Assembly: GCF_036898095.1 (NCBI RefSeq)
Contig: NC_090767.1
Span: 25,282,487-25,346,486, forward strand
Source: Palaemon carinicauda
Taxonomy: Eukaryota; Arthropoda; Malacostraca; Decapoda; Palaemonidae
Direction: 5' to 3'
DNA: 64,000 nt
Shown: piece after piece, positions 40,670 to 51,285 of the stretch
Position numbering within the stretch: position 1 is the first letter of the stretch
Layout of the letters: each line of letters opens with the position of its first letter
Made by a program: the position numbers and the translations under genes
Notes under the pieces: model-generated
Seen by the model: only the letters and a program-made list of their open reading frames with translations
Databases searched by the model: none
What the model was told of the DNA's origin: nothing

Positions 40670-42381
40670 GCAGTCAGACTCTGCTTCGCCCTGCTCTGAA
40701 GCCTCTTCTCTTACTCCTTCGAGCATCAGGTCTGGAGCTACCCCTGCTGGAAGATCTCCCTCGAAAGGGCTGTGAGAACTTGGGAAAAGTTTCTTCCTTA
40801 GGCTTGCGACTGGTAAATGATGGAGGAAGAACCTTTCTAGCTGTCTTGGAGACAAGATCCTGAGTAGCCTTTTGAGCTAAAGCTGCAGAAATCTCCCTGA
40901 TAAGTTCTTGTGGGAACAGAAATGGAGAAAGAGGCGCAAACAAAAGCTCGGATTTCTGAAAGGGAGTAACCCCTGGCGAAGGAAAAGAGCAAAGGGCGTT
41001 CGAAAGACTTTTTCAAGGAACGAACATTAGCCTGTTTAACAGGACGTTCGGTAACACGTTCGCAAGGACGTTCAATAACCTGTTTAACAGGACGTCCGAC
41101 GTCTTTCTTTGAAGAACGTTCGAGCACAATGTCTGAAGGAATGAACTCCTTGTTCTTGGAAGAACGTTCACGTTCAATAAAAGAACTGTCGACTGCGGAC
41201 TTAGGAGAACGATCACGATCACTTCCTAAAGGACGTTCATAGCGGCTAGCAGGAAGCTTAGATCCTCGAGTACAAGGGCGATCGAGAACACGTCCTAGTT
41301 CGCCGTTTCGATCACGACCAAAACTGTCCCGTGTGCCGATATGAGATCTGTCGCTACGCTGGTATGTTTGCATAAAGGACAAGAGCTTGCTTTGCACGTC
41401 TTGCTGCATGACAAAGTTAGGATCTGAACGTTGTGAAATCGGCGATGAAATCACAACGTTCTCCTCATCGCTAAACGGAACAGAGTGCCTAGAAGGCGAA
41501 AACCAGTCTGAATGCTGCTTGGAAGCTTGGAATGAGGTTAAGCCTGGTCCTGACTGCATAGAAGGATCCTTGGAAACGTCCATCGTTCTATAAGGACGTT
41601 GTATCGGAGGAATTTCAAAAGGCTCTGGAGTATCCCAGTGACTACATCCAGGTTTAGAACTAACAGGACGTTGATAGGCCTTATCATAGGTCCTCTTAAG
41701 AGGTCTAGAAGCAAGCTTCCAGCCTCTTTTAGGCAAAGGTTCATCCGAAGACGATGAAAAACACTTAACCTCACCTTTCCATTGGTGAGGGCGAACGTCC
41801 TGGGAGGCGCCCACTGGTACGTTTGAGGGGACGTCTGCTCGTTTATTAAAGCCTCTCGTCTCCTTCCGCCTTTCGACATTCCTTCCCCCAGGGGTTGGGG
41901 AGCTTGGAAGAGGTCTAGGACTAGGAGGACGACAGACACGAGCAGGCGCACCCTCCACTGCACTTAACTTCAATGCACTTGCACTTTCACCTTTTAATTG
42001 TTGCACATCAGACATAACTGTCCTGTCAACCGCCAAAGATTCAACTTTAGCGCCAAGAGCTTGAATCGCCACTAACATATCTTTTAGTGATGGTTTTTTA
42101 GCAATTACAATAGTGGGATCGGGATCTACCACTAAAGGTTTAGGAATAGGATTAATGACATGGGAAGAGGAAATATTTCTAGATGAGCGAGAACTTCGCC
42201 TCAATCTATCCCTTTTGAGTTTACGCCTGTACCTATCAAACTCAATCCATTCATGCTCTGACAGTAAAACACATTCATCACAGCGATCACCTAAATCACA
42301 CTCTTTACCTCTGCATGCAATACAGAGAGAGTGGGGGTCAAGAGAGGCTTTATCCATTCGGGTCTTACACCCACTACTCAC
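40670..42381 (-). pseudogene. gag: gag of I
   Basis: Starts MSSGCKTRMDKASLDPHSLC and carries the zinc-finger-like motif CIACRGKECD, CDECVLLSEHEWIEFDRYR and a basic KLKRDRLRRSSRSS. The middle has a Pro-rich stretch (PPSPRPLPSSPTPGG), then a repeat-rich basic region (about 41300-41010: ERSSKKDVGRPVKQ, ERPCERVTERPVKQ). After a frameshift near 40960 the C-terminal module follows (LFPQELIREISAALAQKA, then SRGSSRPDARRSKRRG), matching the end of gag in A and C. There is a single main lesion. It would bind RNA through the N-terminal finger and basic tail. Confidence 0.8.
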
Positions 42382-42589
42382 ACAACCTAAAAATTATAGG
42401 GGGGTGGCCATTTTGAAATTTTCTAAAGAGAATTCAGATAAGCAAAGGTAAAAAATCTTCTAATCCAAACAAAATCAGGAAATATCGAAAGCGAGATCAA
42501 TAACAAGCGGGAGTCAGTAACCAAAGACTTGTACTTCACCAAAAAAAACGATCAGTAATGACGGAGTAGAATTCACATGTCTCCGCTAG

Positions 42590-42765
42590 CGACGGCAGGG
42601 AATATATGAGGGTCACTGGAATGGTTCCCAGGTACCTCGCAAGGGCGCAGGGGTGGTACACCTGGCTATCCAACTTGCGGTTGGCGAGAGTTTCGAATTT
42701 TCTGCTGTTGACGTCGGGGACGTGAGCTATATACAGTATATAACTACCGGGTAAGTCTTGTGTTT
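42590..42765. repeat. Right (5') ITR of I
   Basis: Contains TGGTTCCCAGGTACCTCGC, GGTACACCTGGCTATCCAAC, TTTCGAATTTTCTGCTGTTG and ACTACCGGGTAAGTCTTGTG. It is the reverse complement of the left ITR and ends near TGTTTA. Confidence 0.88.
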
Positions 42766-43310
42766 AAAAAAATCAATTTTCCTCAGTTAAATTGACGTAA
42801 TCACCACTATAGCGAGGGACGGAACAGCATAAGTAAAGCCGTCCAACAAGACAGAAGCAGATTATCAGCAGACTGTGAGGACAACTATCACACAGCTATC
42901 ATAATTGGAAAGGAATTTGTGTATCTGCGTACATTTACGTATATTGATTTCGACAAACCCATCATATAAATGAAAACTAAAAATCATAAGGGCTAGATAA
43001 AAACACCAGGAATGTCTGTACTCTCTGGTGGCTGAAAACAAAATGGGTACTCAGTTGCTTCCCCATCATCGGTCAGTAACTACCAACATATCTCTATAAA
43101 TTGCAACAGCCGAGTTCCAAACTAGCCAAAAACAAGCTCGTATCAAAGGAAGAGGATTTGTGTTTACGTACAAACAATGAGGTTTAGGTATCAGACTTTC
43201 TTGATAAGGAAATACATTTAGAAACCAAGTCACATTATCATGACAAAAGCGATCTAGTATGGTGTCGAACAGCGACCGTAGTCTGATGAGCACTAAAACC
43301 TGATATAATG
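42766..43310. other. No recognisable gene
   Basis: AT-rich sequence between element I and the A' end. It could be interior sequence of A', but I find no coding motif. Confidence 0.4.
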
Positions 43311-43992
43311 ATTCCCTAGCTATGAAGACTAAATAACTAATAATATTAATTAGTTAAAGGACCGGAGAAGGCTGTTCTGGCTAACTAAATAAGGCATGCA
43401 ACGTGAACAGCGACGCAGTCATGGCGCATCCGGTATCGGCACAGCTCTGCCACAAAACACTATATTTTAAGAAAATTAGAAGTTACTTTATGGTCAGAGC
43501 TTATTTAAACTATACTAGGACCTGGTACTCAACTTTCCAGAAGAAGGTGAGGCTGAAGGCTGCGACATTACGGCGATGTAAGCAGATAAAAAAAGTCACT
43601 TGGGAAAAATCTGACTTAGCGTAGAAGCTACAGGCGAAAGGATGAGGACGGACGTGACATCATTTAGCAATGGCGCCCGTTTGTTTACGTCTCGAGTACC
43701 AAAAGTAGCCATGGATGAGAGTAACTTTGGAACAGCTCCTCAGTTACTCAGCCACCTTTCCATATCGAAGTGTTAACTCTATATAGGGTGCAGATAGCTA
43801 TGTGGCGTGTTAATACATGCGTCCCCTGTTGATATACGATATCCTAGAGGGAAACCTTTAGGGTACTCGCACCAGAAGTTAGAATTCTGTGATAACCTTT
43901 AGTTTAATTCTCTGGGAATATCCACTGTAGTTAAATATACCCTAGGAAGCTACTGAAGGAACCTTCCATCAGGACGTCATGGCTATCTCACC
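43311..43992 (-). mobile_element. 5' end of an A-family DIRS element (A'), left part
   Basis: This block is collinear with 57970-58650, the 5' untranslated part and right ITR of A (shared: CCTAGCTATGAAGACTAAAT, CACAGCTCTGCCACAAAAC, GGCGCCCGTTTGTTTACGTC, CCTTCCATCAGGACG). It continues past the end found in A with GGCTATCTCACCAAAAA, where element B begins. The last 30 bases of A' are on the other side of B at 59138-59169. Confidence 0.85.
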
Positions 43993-43995
43993 AAA

Positions 43996-44215
43996 AAATG
44001 ATATTTTCAATTTAAAATAAATTTTTTAATATACTTGCCCGGTGAATATATATATAGCTTACGTCTCCGACGGTCGACAGATTCCAAAAACTCGCGAGCG
44101 ATCGCCATGAAGGCTGCCGGGTGTGCCCACCAGCGCCGACTATCGGCCAGATACCGCATATAATTCTCAACCAATTCAGTTCTTCTCAGTCCGTAGGGTC
44201 TCTATTGGGGAGGAA
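43996..44215. repeat. Left (3') ITR of B
   Basis: Starts ATGATATTTTCAATTTAAAA, with GGTGAATATATATATAGCTT, GACGGTCGACAGATTCC and CGAGCGATCGCCATGAAGG. The right ITR (58935-59137) is the reverse complement. Confidence 0.88.
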
Positions 44216-44224
44216 GGGAGGGCC

Positions 44225-44345
44225 TTTAATTATATATATTCACCGGGTAAGTATATTCAAAAATTTATTTTAAATTGAAAATATAATTTTTAAATATTAA
44301 ACTTAGCCGGTGAATATATATATAGCTGATTCACACCCATGGTGG
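44225..44345. repeat. ICR of B
   Basis: AAATTTATTTTAAATTGAAA followed by ATATAATTTT is complementary to the left terminus. AATATTAAACTTAGCCGGTG followed by AATATATATATAGCT is complementary to the right terminus (59105-59137). Confidence 0.88.
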
Positions 44346-44739
44346 TGGGTAGAGACCAGTATTAAAACAATAAAGGCGTATATGCTCAAGAGTTTTTGAC
44401 AAATATTCAAAAAACAAACTTAAGTATAGGTACCTGATAAGGAAGCTGACTCTGATGAATACTCTGACTCATTAGTCCGCTATCCTTATGAAGCCCAGCG
44501 ATCCTCTCAGGATGCTGAAAGACTTCTAGGAGCTGTTATAATCAGGGTGAACACCCCTACAACAGGACCTCATCAATACCCTTAATCTGGGCGCTCTCAA
44601 GAAACAATATTTTGACCACCCGCCAAATCAAAAGATTGCGAAAGACTTCTTAGTCTCCCGTACAACCCAAAATAGGACTAAGAATTTCAAGAGAAGATTA
44701 AAAGGATATTGGGATTAAGGGAATGTAGTGGTAGAACCT

Positions 44740-45790
44740 TCACCCACTACCGCACTCGCTGCTACGAATGGTCCCAACGTGTAGCAGTCCTCATAAAGAG
44801 TCTGGACATCTTTCAAGTAATATGAAGCGAACACCTACTTGCTTCTCCAAAAGGTCGCGTCCATAATACTTCTAAGGGATCTATTTTGTTTAAATGCTAC
44901 TGAAGTTGCTACCGCTCTAACTTCATGAGCCTTAACTTTAAGCAAATTACGATCCTTCTCACTTAAATGAGAGTGTGCCTCTGTAATCAATAGTGTAATA
45001 AAATAAGACAACGCATTCTTTGACATAGGCAAAGAGGGCTTTTTAACGGAGCACCATAAAGCTCTTGAAAAACCTCGCAGCGGTTTAGTTCTAGATAAAT
45101 AAAATCTAAGAGCTCTAACGGGGCACAGCACTCTTTCAACTTCATTCCCAACAATCTCAGATAGACTGGGAAGTTCAAATGATTTAGGCCATGGACGAGA
45201 CGGAAGTTCATTTTTGGCCAAGAAACCAAGTTGAAGAGAACATACTGCTTTATTAGCGGAGAAGCCGATATTCTTGCTAAAAGCATGTATCTCACTAACC
45301 CTTTTCGCAGAAGCCAAGCTCACCAAGAAAAGTGTCTTGAGGGTAAGATCCTTCAGGGAGGCTGAATTTAATGGTTCAAACCTGTCTGACATAAGGAACT
45401 GCAGGACCACGTCCAAGTTCCAAGCAGGAGTAGAAATATGACGCTCCTTGGAAGTCTCGAAAGACTTAAGAAGGTCTTGAAGATCTTTGTTATTAGATAG
45501 ATCCAAATTTCTATGCCTAAAAACAGAAGCTAACATGCTTCTGTAGCCTTTAATGGTAGACGCAGAAAGGGAGCGACCGTTTCTCAGATAAAGTAGAAAA
45601 TCTGCAATCTGCACTACATAGGTACTGGAAGAGGAAATAGAAGAGGAATTGCACCAGTCTCTAAACACCTCCCATTTAGATTGATAAATCCTGATGGTAG
45701 AGGATCTTCTAGCCCTCGCGATCGCTCTAGCTGCCTCCTTCGAAAACCCTCGAGCCCTAGAGTGTCTTGCGATAGTCTGAAAGCAGTTAG
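44740..45790 (-). pseudogene. Tyrosine recombinase of B
   Basis: A continuous 277-codon stretch (45668-44835) covers the core-binding domain (TIKGYRSMLASVFRHRNLDL) and most of the catalytic domain: LASAKRVSEIHAF (first arginine), VLCPVRALRFYLSRTK, KAHEVRAVATSVAF (histidine and second arginine) and DATFWRSK, then TAG at 44835. The nucleophile segment VFASYYL lies directly after that stop, in frame. So a single nonsense codon removes the catalytic tyrosine. The start of the domain upstream of 45668 overlaps MT in another frame. Confidence 0.88.
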
Positions 45791-46400
45791 ACGAAGCTTT
45801 GATGAAATCTCTTTACGTGAGGCTGACGCAGGAGATCCATCCGCAAGGGTAGACTTCTTGGAATGTCTACTAGCCATAGAAGTACCTCTGTGAACCACTC
45901 TCTCGCCAGCCAGAGGGGAGCAACCAACGTCAACCTGGTCCCTTCGTGAGAGGCGAACTTTTGAAGAACCTTGTCTAGGATCTTGAATGGTGGGAGGGCA
46001 TAGATGTCCAGGTGAGACCAGTCCAGCAGGAAAGCGTCTATGTGGGCTGCCTCTGGATCTGGAACTGGAGAGCAGTAAGTCGAGAGCCTCTTTGTCAGTG
46101 AAGTCGCAAAAAGATCTATGGTGGGTTGACCCCATGTCATCCATAGCTCCTCGCACACAGTCTTGTGCAACGTCCACTCCATGGAGATGACTTGTCCTCT
46201 TCTGTTGAGGCAGTCCGCTAAGACATTCATTTCTCCTTGCACGAATCTCGTCAAAAAAGAGATGTTTCTTGCCTTAAATGGAGTTTCTTCTAATCCGTGG
46301 GCCAAAGACCCGAGCATTCCAGACTGTCCAGTGGCGCTCCCCAACCCAAATCCGATGCATCTGAATACAACACATGGTTTGGGTTCTTGATCGCAAGCCA
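45787..46400 (-). pseudogene. pol: RNase H (deleted) and MT-like domain of B
   Basis: The RNase H central part is missing: the reading passes from the region of the first aspartate (PKPCVVFRCIGFGLGSA in a shifted frame) directly to ISFLTRFVQGEMNVLADCLN, skipping the glutamate and second aspartate motifs that I carries over about 200 bases. The methyltransferase-like part is well kept: TIDLFATSLTKRLSTYCSP, DAFLLDWSHLDIYALPPF and KILDKVLQKF, then LVAPLWLAREWFTEVL. The catalytic box reads L-P-P-F. Confidence 0.78.
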
Positions 46401-47160
46401 AAGACCTTCTCGAAGTCTGACGTTGCTGTCCCACCAAATCAGACATGTCTTGACTGAGTTGGAGATTGGGAAAAAGATACTCTCTAAGCCCTTCTCCTTG
46501 TTCCAATGGTTTAGGTGAAATTGGAGAGGGCAAAGGTCGAGTCTCCCCAGAGAGAAAAACTGCTCCAGCGAAGAAAGAGTTCCTACGAGGCTCGTTCAAA
46601 CTCTTACAGAGCAACTGTTTTTCTCTTGCAAGCGACGGACTTTTAACAGAGCTTGTTCCATTCTTGTGGGAGACGAAAAGGCCCGAATAATTCGACACTG
46701 TATCTCCATCCCCAAATAAAGAATAGTCTGGGATGGAGTAAGTTACGACTTCTCTACGTTCATTATGAGACCTAGCTCCTTGGTTAGGTCTATGTCCATT
46801 GAAGGTTCTCCAGACAGCGATTTAATGACGACACCCTGATTAGCCAGTCGTCAAAATAAAGGGAGGCTCTGATCCCTGAAAAATGTAGAAAGCTTGCTAC
46901 ATTTTGCATGAGCCTTGTAAAAACAAGAGGAGCAGGACTGATGCCGAAGCACAGTGCTCGAAATTGGTACACTACTTTCCCGTCCACAAACCCCAGATAT
47001 TGTTGAAAGTTTGGATGAATCGGGATGTGGAAGTATGCATCCTGAAGGTCGAGAGAGACCATCCAGTTGCCTTCCCTTACTGCTGCCAAGACAGATTTGG
47101 AAGTCCTCATCGTGAACTTTGTCTTGACAATGAACACATTGAGTGCACTTACATCTTAAG
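46400..47160 (-). pseudogene. pol: Reverse transcriptase of B
   Basis: Preserved from FIVKTKFTMRTSKSVLAAV through MVSLDLQDAYFHIPIHPNF (first aspartate) and FGISPAPLVFTRLM to ASLYFDDWLIRVSS, where the usual Y-L-D-D is Y-F-D-D. It closes at 46790 by frame change. A stop precedes FIVKTKF. The thumb region (46700-46450) is in a different frame. Confidence 0.8.
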
Positions 47161-48900
47161 TACTCCTGCAGTGAACGTGGCTGCCAGTTCATTGGAGCCA
47201 TCCCTTATGGCCTTGTTCATGCATGACATAATTTGTACAGCAATACATTGTCCGCTGGAGAGACCTTCTTACTTAAGGCTCCCAGGGACCAAACCAAAAA
47301 ATTAAAAACTTCAAACGCTCAAAAAACTCCTTTCAGGAGATGCTCTAGCTCTGAAGAAGACCATAAAATCTTGGAGCGTCTCATGGCTAGACGACGAGGA
47401 GAGTCCACTGGGCTTAAGAAGTCTCCCTGGGCAGAGGCAGGTACTCCCAAGCCGAGAACTTCTCCTGTGTCACACCAGACGCTCGAGCGAGAAGCTAATT
47501 TAGAAGGAGGAAAAGCAAAAGCAGACTTTCCTAAACTTCTCCCGGATTCCAACCAGTCTCCCAGTAAGCGCATGGCTCTCTTGGAAGAACGAGAGAGAAC
47601 TGACTTCGTGTATGTAGGAGTCGAAGAAAGTCATGCCAAGAGTAAACTCAGACGGCGGAGAACGTGGAGCAGCCGTTACAAAATGAGTAGGACAAAATTT
47701 CCCTAAAGAAATTCATAATTTTAAAACAAGGGATTGTTGGACAACCCTAGGTTCCTCCTCTTCTGAATGAATCCCAAAAGGTACATTAGTGGAAAGGGGG
47801 TCATCAACTTCATCTTCAGAAGGCACATCATCTGATAAATCTAAAGTCTTGCGAGAAGGAGATTTATATTCAGAATGACGTGAAGGAAAAGCCTGACAGG
47901 CTACATCAACTTGTATATAAACAGGAAGTTAAAGTTGGAGGGTCGATGTCACGTTGTGACTGCAGAGAATGTTATTCTACTACACGTCGTGACTGACGTG
48001 ACTGACGTTCAAACGTCACGTAGTAACAGCGGTGACTGCTGTTCGATGCTATATCGTTGACTACGGTGACTGACCTTCGACGTCACGTCGTGTCTGCGGT
48101 GTCTGCAGCTCAACGTCACGTTGTGACTGCGGTGGCTGACGTTCAAAGTCTCGGCGGAACTGCAGTGACTGCTGATCAAAGTAATGACTCGACTTAACTG
48201 ACTGTCGATCAAAGTTACATCGAGATTTATGCTCCGCATCTCATTTAACAGCAAAGCTGACACTAGGGATAACATCAGCGTGACGTAACAAATCTCGTTT
48301 AGAAGGTTGAAGACCTGAATCACGTATCCCAGAACCGTGACGTACAACAAGCAAAGGATCCTTTCGCACAGGAACAGGATCGTAAGCTTTCATTAAAGAA
48401 AAAAGCTTTAACAGCGTATCTTGCAAAACACTTAACTTCGGATCAACCGCACTCGGAATAGATCGTGATGTCGGAAACGTCTGTACATGAACGTCATCGC
48501 TATGAACGGGACTCTCATGATGACTACAACTAGGACGTTGAACTTGTTCTGAAGGAACTAATTAACGTTTCAACCGTCTCGAAACCTTACGCCAAGGTTT
48601 TTAAAAAGACGAATCATTGGAAGACGAGGAGAACTTCGTCTCTCCTGTCTTAGGGTAAGAACGTGCTTGAAAAGCAACGTCTAATACCTTTGAGGGAACG
48701 TCTGTTCGTTGGTTTACACCTCTCACTCCCTTAGGTCCTACGACATTCCCTCTCCCTGGGGTAGAGGGAGCCTGAAAGAGGTCTTGGACTAGGCAAGTGA
48801 CAAGCACGAACAAACGAACCCTCCGCAACACTGAACATGTTTTTCGCACTTTCTACACTGACATTGCATTTTCTAATAATTTCACATTAGAAATGAATAA
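47160..48900 (-). pseudogene. gag: gag of B (decayed)
   Basis: Recognisable by alignment to gag of I: the segment with DLFQAPSTPGRGN and RGVNQRTDVPSKV at 48790-48680 matches the Pro-rich and RTDVPSNV region of I. The C-terminal part near 47570-47310 is open but uninformative. The stretch 47940-48240 is a minisatellite-like array with repeated GACGTGACTGACGTTCAA and CGTCACGT units at the same place where I and D have repeat-coded basic segments. The N-terminal finger is not found. Several stops interrupt it. Confidence 0.6.
47940..48240. repeat. Decayed minisatellite in gag of B
   Basis: Irregular units built on ACGTCACGTCGTGACTG and CGGTGACTGACGTTCAA. The array is rich in ACGT and TGACGT motifs. 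On the minus strand it reads as Gln/Arg/Asp/Thr-rich repeats. Confidence 0.7.
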
Positions 48901-49109
48901 AGCTGATTTCTACCTGAAGCACGCAATTCTCCCTTAAATCAAAAGGTTAGAATTGCGAAATATGTCGTATAATGTAAGCTCATTTGTACAAAATGAAACA
49001 CATGCAAAAATTAATAAACATGTACATATATATATATAGAATAAAACAGAAATATATAAAGTTAAAAAGATCAGTGACTTGGGAGGAGGCTAAAACTAAA
49101 TCACTAAGG

Positions 49110-49171
49110 ACTACGTTTTCAATCTCTCACTGTACAGTGCCTTGGGATGAGAATAAAAACTAACGTTTTAT

Positions 49172-49232
<61 letters not shown>

Positions 49233-49340
49233 AGAGACTTGGGACGAGAGTAAATATCTGAATCGAGAAGAACAACGTTACTCACTCCCAAACTCCTTGT
49301 ACAGAGACTTGGGACGAGAATAAAGATTTGGAACGTTCTC

Positions 49341-49375
<35 letters not shown>

Positions 49376-49376
49376 T
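49110..49376. repeat. CT microsatellites with a short tandem unit between them
   Basis: (CT)n arrays at 49181-49227 and 49336-49374. The unit GTACAGAGACTTGGGACGAG occurs at 49229 and 49292 and in diverged form near 49132, each followed by AATAAA or TAAATAT. Open stretches coding E-R-E-R repeats on the minus strand are composition artefacts. Confidence 0.85.
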
Positions 49377-49890
49377 GCCACTCACAAGAGAATGGCTCAC
49401 TCACTCTTCGTCAATAAAAGGTTATTTGACTAAAGAAAAATACTAAAAGGACTAAGAAATTGAAAATTAACATGTTCCTTTAAGTTAGTATTTAAAAAAC
49501 TTCAGTATGTAAGAAGAATGAACAAAACGTCAAAATCGATTTACTCTTTCTGCAAAGTGAAACCGTGATTCTCTCTTTCTCTATCATAACGATAGAGTGC
49601 AAACTGCGTAGCATAAATAAACCAAACGTTACTTCATCTTTGAAAACAGCACGAAGACTATTCAAAGAATAAATTTCTTAAAATATTTTCTAAAAATATT
49701 CATCTCATCAATCTAAACAAATATAAAAGATGAATGGGCTCAACGTTGTTTAACTTCGTTTTCCAAGTCAGTACCGCCTACAAAGAATAGACATAGGTCG
49801 CTTATAAACAAAAATATAAAATTTATCTTGGTGTTTAGTATAAATGGAAAGCGAATCAAAGAGACCTAATAAAGGCGGGAGAGATATAAA
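49377..49890. other. 5' non-coding part of B, left of A
   Basis: AT-rich, no gene seen. It continues right of A at 58656. Confidence 0.5.
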
Positions 49891-50285
49891 CGGATTTTGA
49901 GCGAAGTGAAAAATCTATTTTTGGGTGAGATAGCCATGGCGTCCTGATGGAAGGTTCCTTTTTGGTAGCTTCCTTGGGTATATAACTACTAGATATTCCC
50001 AGAGAATTTAACCACAGGTTATCACAGAATTCTAACTTCTCCATGGAGCGAGTATCCTAAAGGTTTCCCTTTAAGACATCGTATATCAACAGGGGACGCA
50101 TGTATTAACGCGCCACATAGCTATCTGCACCCCACATAGAGTTAACACTTCGATGTATAGGGGCGGAGAATAGCTGGGGAGCCGTTCCACAGCTAATCTC
50201 GTCCGTGGCTACTTTTGGTACTCGAGACGTAAATAAACGGGCGCCATTGCTAAATGACGTCACGTCCATCCTCATCCTGAAGCCA
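49891..50285. repeat. Left (3') ITR of A
   Basis: Starts CGGATTTTGAGCGAAGTGAA, with GATAGCCATGGCGTCCTGAT, then the long block shared with the right ITR including GACATCGTATATCAACAGGG and CTCGAGACGTAAATAAACGG. Confidence 0.92.
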
Positions 50286-50359
50286 GTTGCTTGCCGATCA
50301 CCATGATACAGCAGGACAGGGTGGGACCTGAAAAAAAACTGGACGAAGTAGCAGGGAGG

Positions 50360-50462
50360 GTCCATCAGGACGCCATGGCTATCTCACCCAAAAATAGATT
50401 TTTCGCTTCGCTCAAAATCCGTTTTTTGGGCTCAAGCCATGGCGTCCTGATGGAAGAATACC
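50360..50462. repeat. ICR of A
   Basis: Left half CCATCAGGACGCCATGGC, TATCTCACCCAAAAATAG, CGCTTCGCTCAAAATCCG is complementary to the left terminus. The right half TTTTTTGGGCTCAAGCCATG, GCGTCCTGATGGAAG is complementary to the right terminus (58620-58655). The join is after AAAATCCG. Confidence 0.92.
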
Positions 50463-51285
50463 AGAGAATCAATGTATCGTGGTAGATTTTCCCCTTGTAG
50501 TGTAAGTGCCGAGGGCTTTGAACAGGTTAGCATAGTAACCTCAATAGAAGAACCGTAGGGAAGAAAACTTCCTGCCCCCCTGGCAGTGAAGTCCCAACGG
50601 ACCATGCTGATGATCAAAGTGGTCATCGAAGGGCTACCCACCTTGCTGGGAGAACATGAAGAACTCGGAGACAAGACTGAATGGTTGGTATTCATATAGG
50701 ATCATTCTCAAAAGCAGACAAGTGGTGGTTAGGCACTGTATGTGAAGAGAGAGAATCGTCTGGTCTCGAAGGCATGATGTAAGTAAGTATTCGGGTAGGA
50801 ATATTACATTGCAGAGGTGAGTATATAATAAGGATTGAATCCTTAGTAATCTTCATCGTATATAAGAGGAAGATAATAAAACTATGACAGTCATGGATTT
50901 CATAGTATAAGTAGGAACGGATTGAGACGCACAAGTAATAAAATAGAAATTTTATTTCACAATTGCAGAATATGGTAATTAAATGCAATAAGTATGTAAA
51001 AGTAATTTACAACAAATTATAATGTACATAGTAATGAAAGACTTGCTCTTGAATCTGAAAGAGAATTTCAAATTATTAGTAGGCACTCGTTCCAGAGGAA
51101 CGTCGGTCTTTAAAAAGAAAAACACATCATGCTCTAGGCATGCGGCACTCATGTGACGACTATGACATTTCACCTGGGAGAAGAACAGTATATGAAAAAG
51201 CACTAAGTGTCTTTGAAATCACTACGTATCACACGAGGGTCAACATAGGCACCCGAGGAGTTAGAGTCCCAAGTAACTCACTGTT
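50463..51285. other. 3' non-coding part of A
   Basis: No gene recognised. It lies between the ICR and the end of the recombinase. The equivalent interval of C is 8740-9130. Confidence 0.5.

Larger units (their letters stand above)
37041..42765 (-). mobile_element. DIRS-like element I
   Basis: I is a DIRS element of about 5.7 kb with both ITRs (37041-37290 and about 42590-42765), an ICR, and gag, RT/RH/MT and recombinase genes in the usual order on the minus strand. The ICR gives both termini to within a few bases. The recombinase has one stop, and gag and RT/RNase H have single frameshifts. It is of the same subfamily as B, with shared protein sequence of high similarity. There is no clear target duplication. 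Confidence 0.88.

Noticed and set aside
43066..43293. 75-codon minus-strand reading
   Set aside because: No motif, and the surrounding sequence is AT-rich non-coding DNA.
47940..48240. Possible CRISPR-like array
   Set aside because: Units vary in length and sequence, there are no unique spacers of constant size, and it lies inside a gag gene of a eukaryotic element.
49160..49381. Open stretch with long Arg/Glu repeats on the minus strand
   Set aside because: It is the translation of CT arrays and has no non-repetitive coding part.
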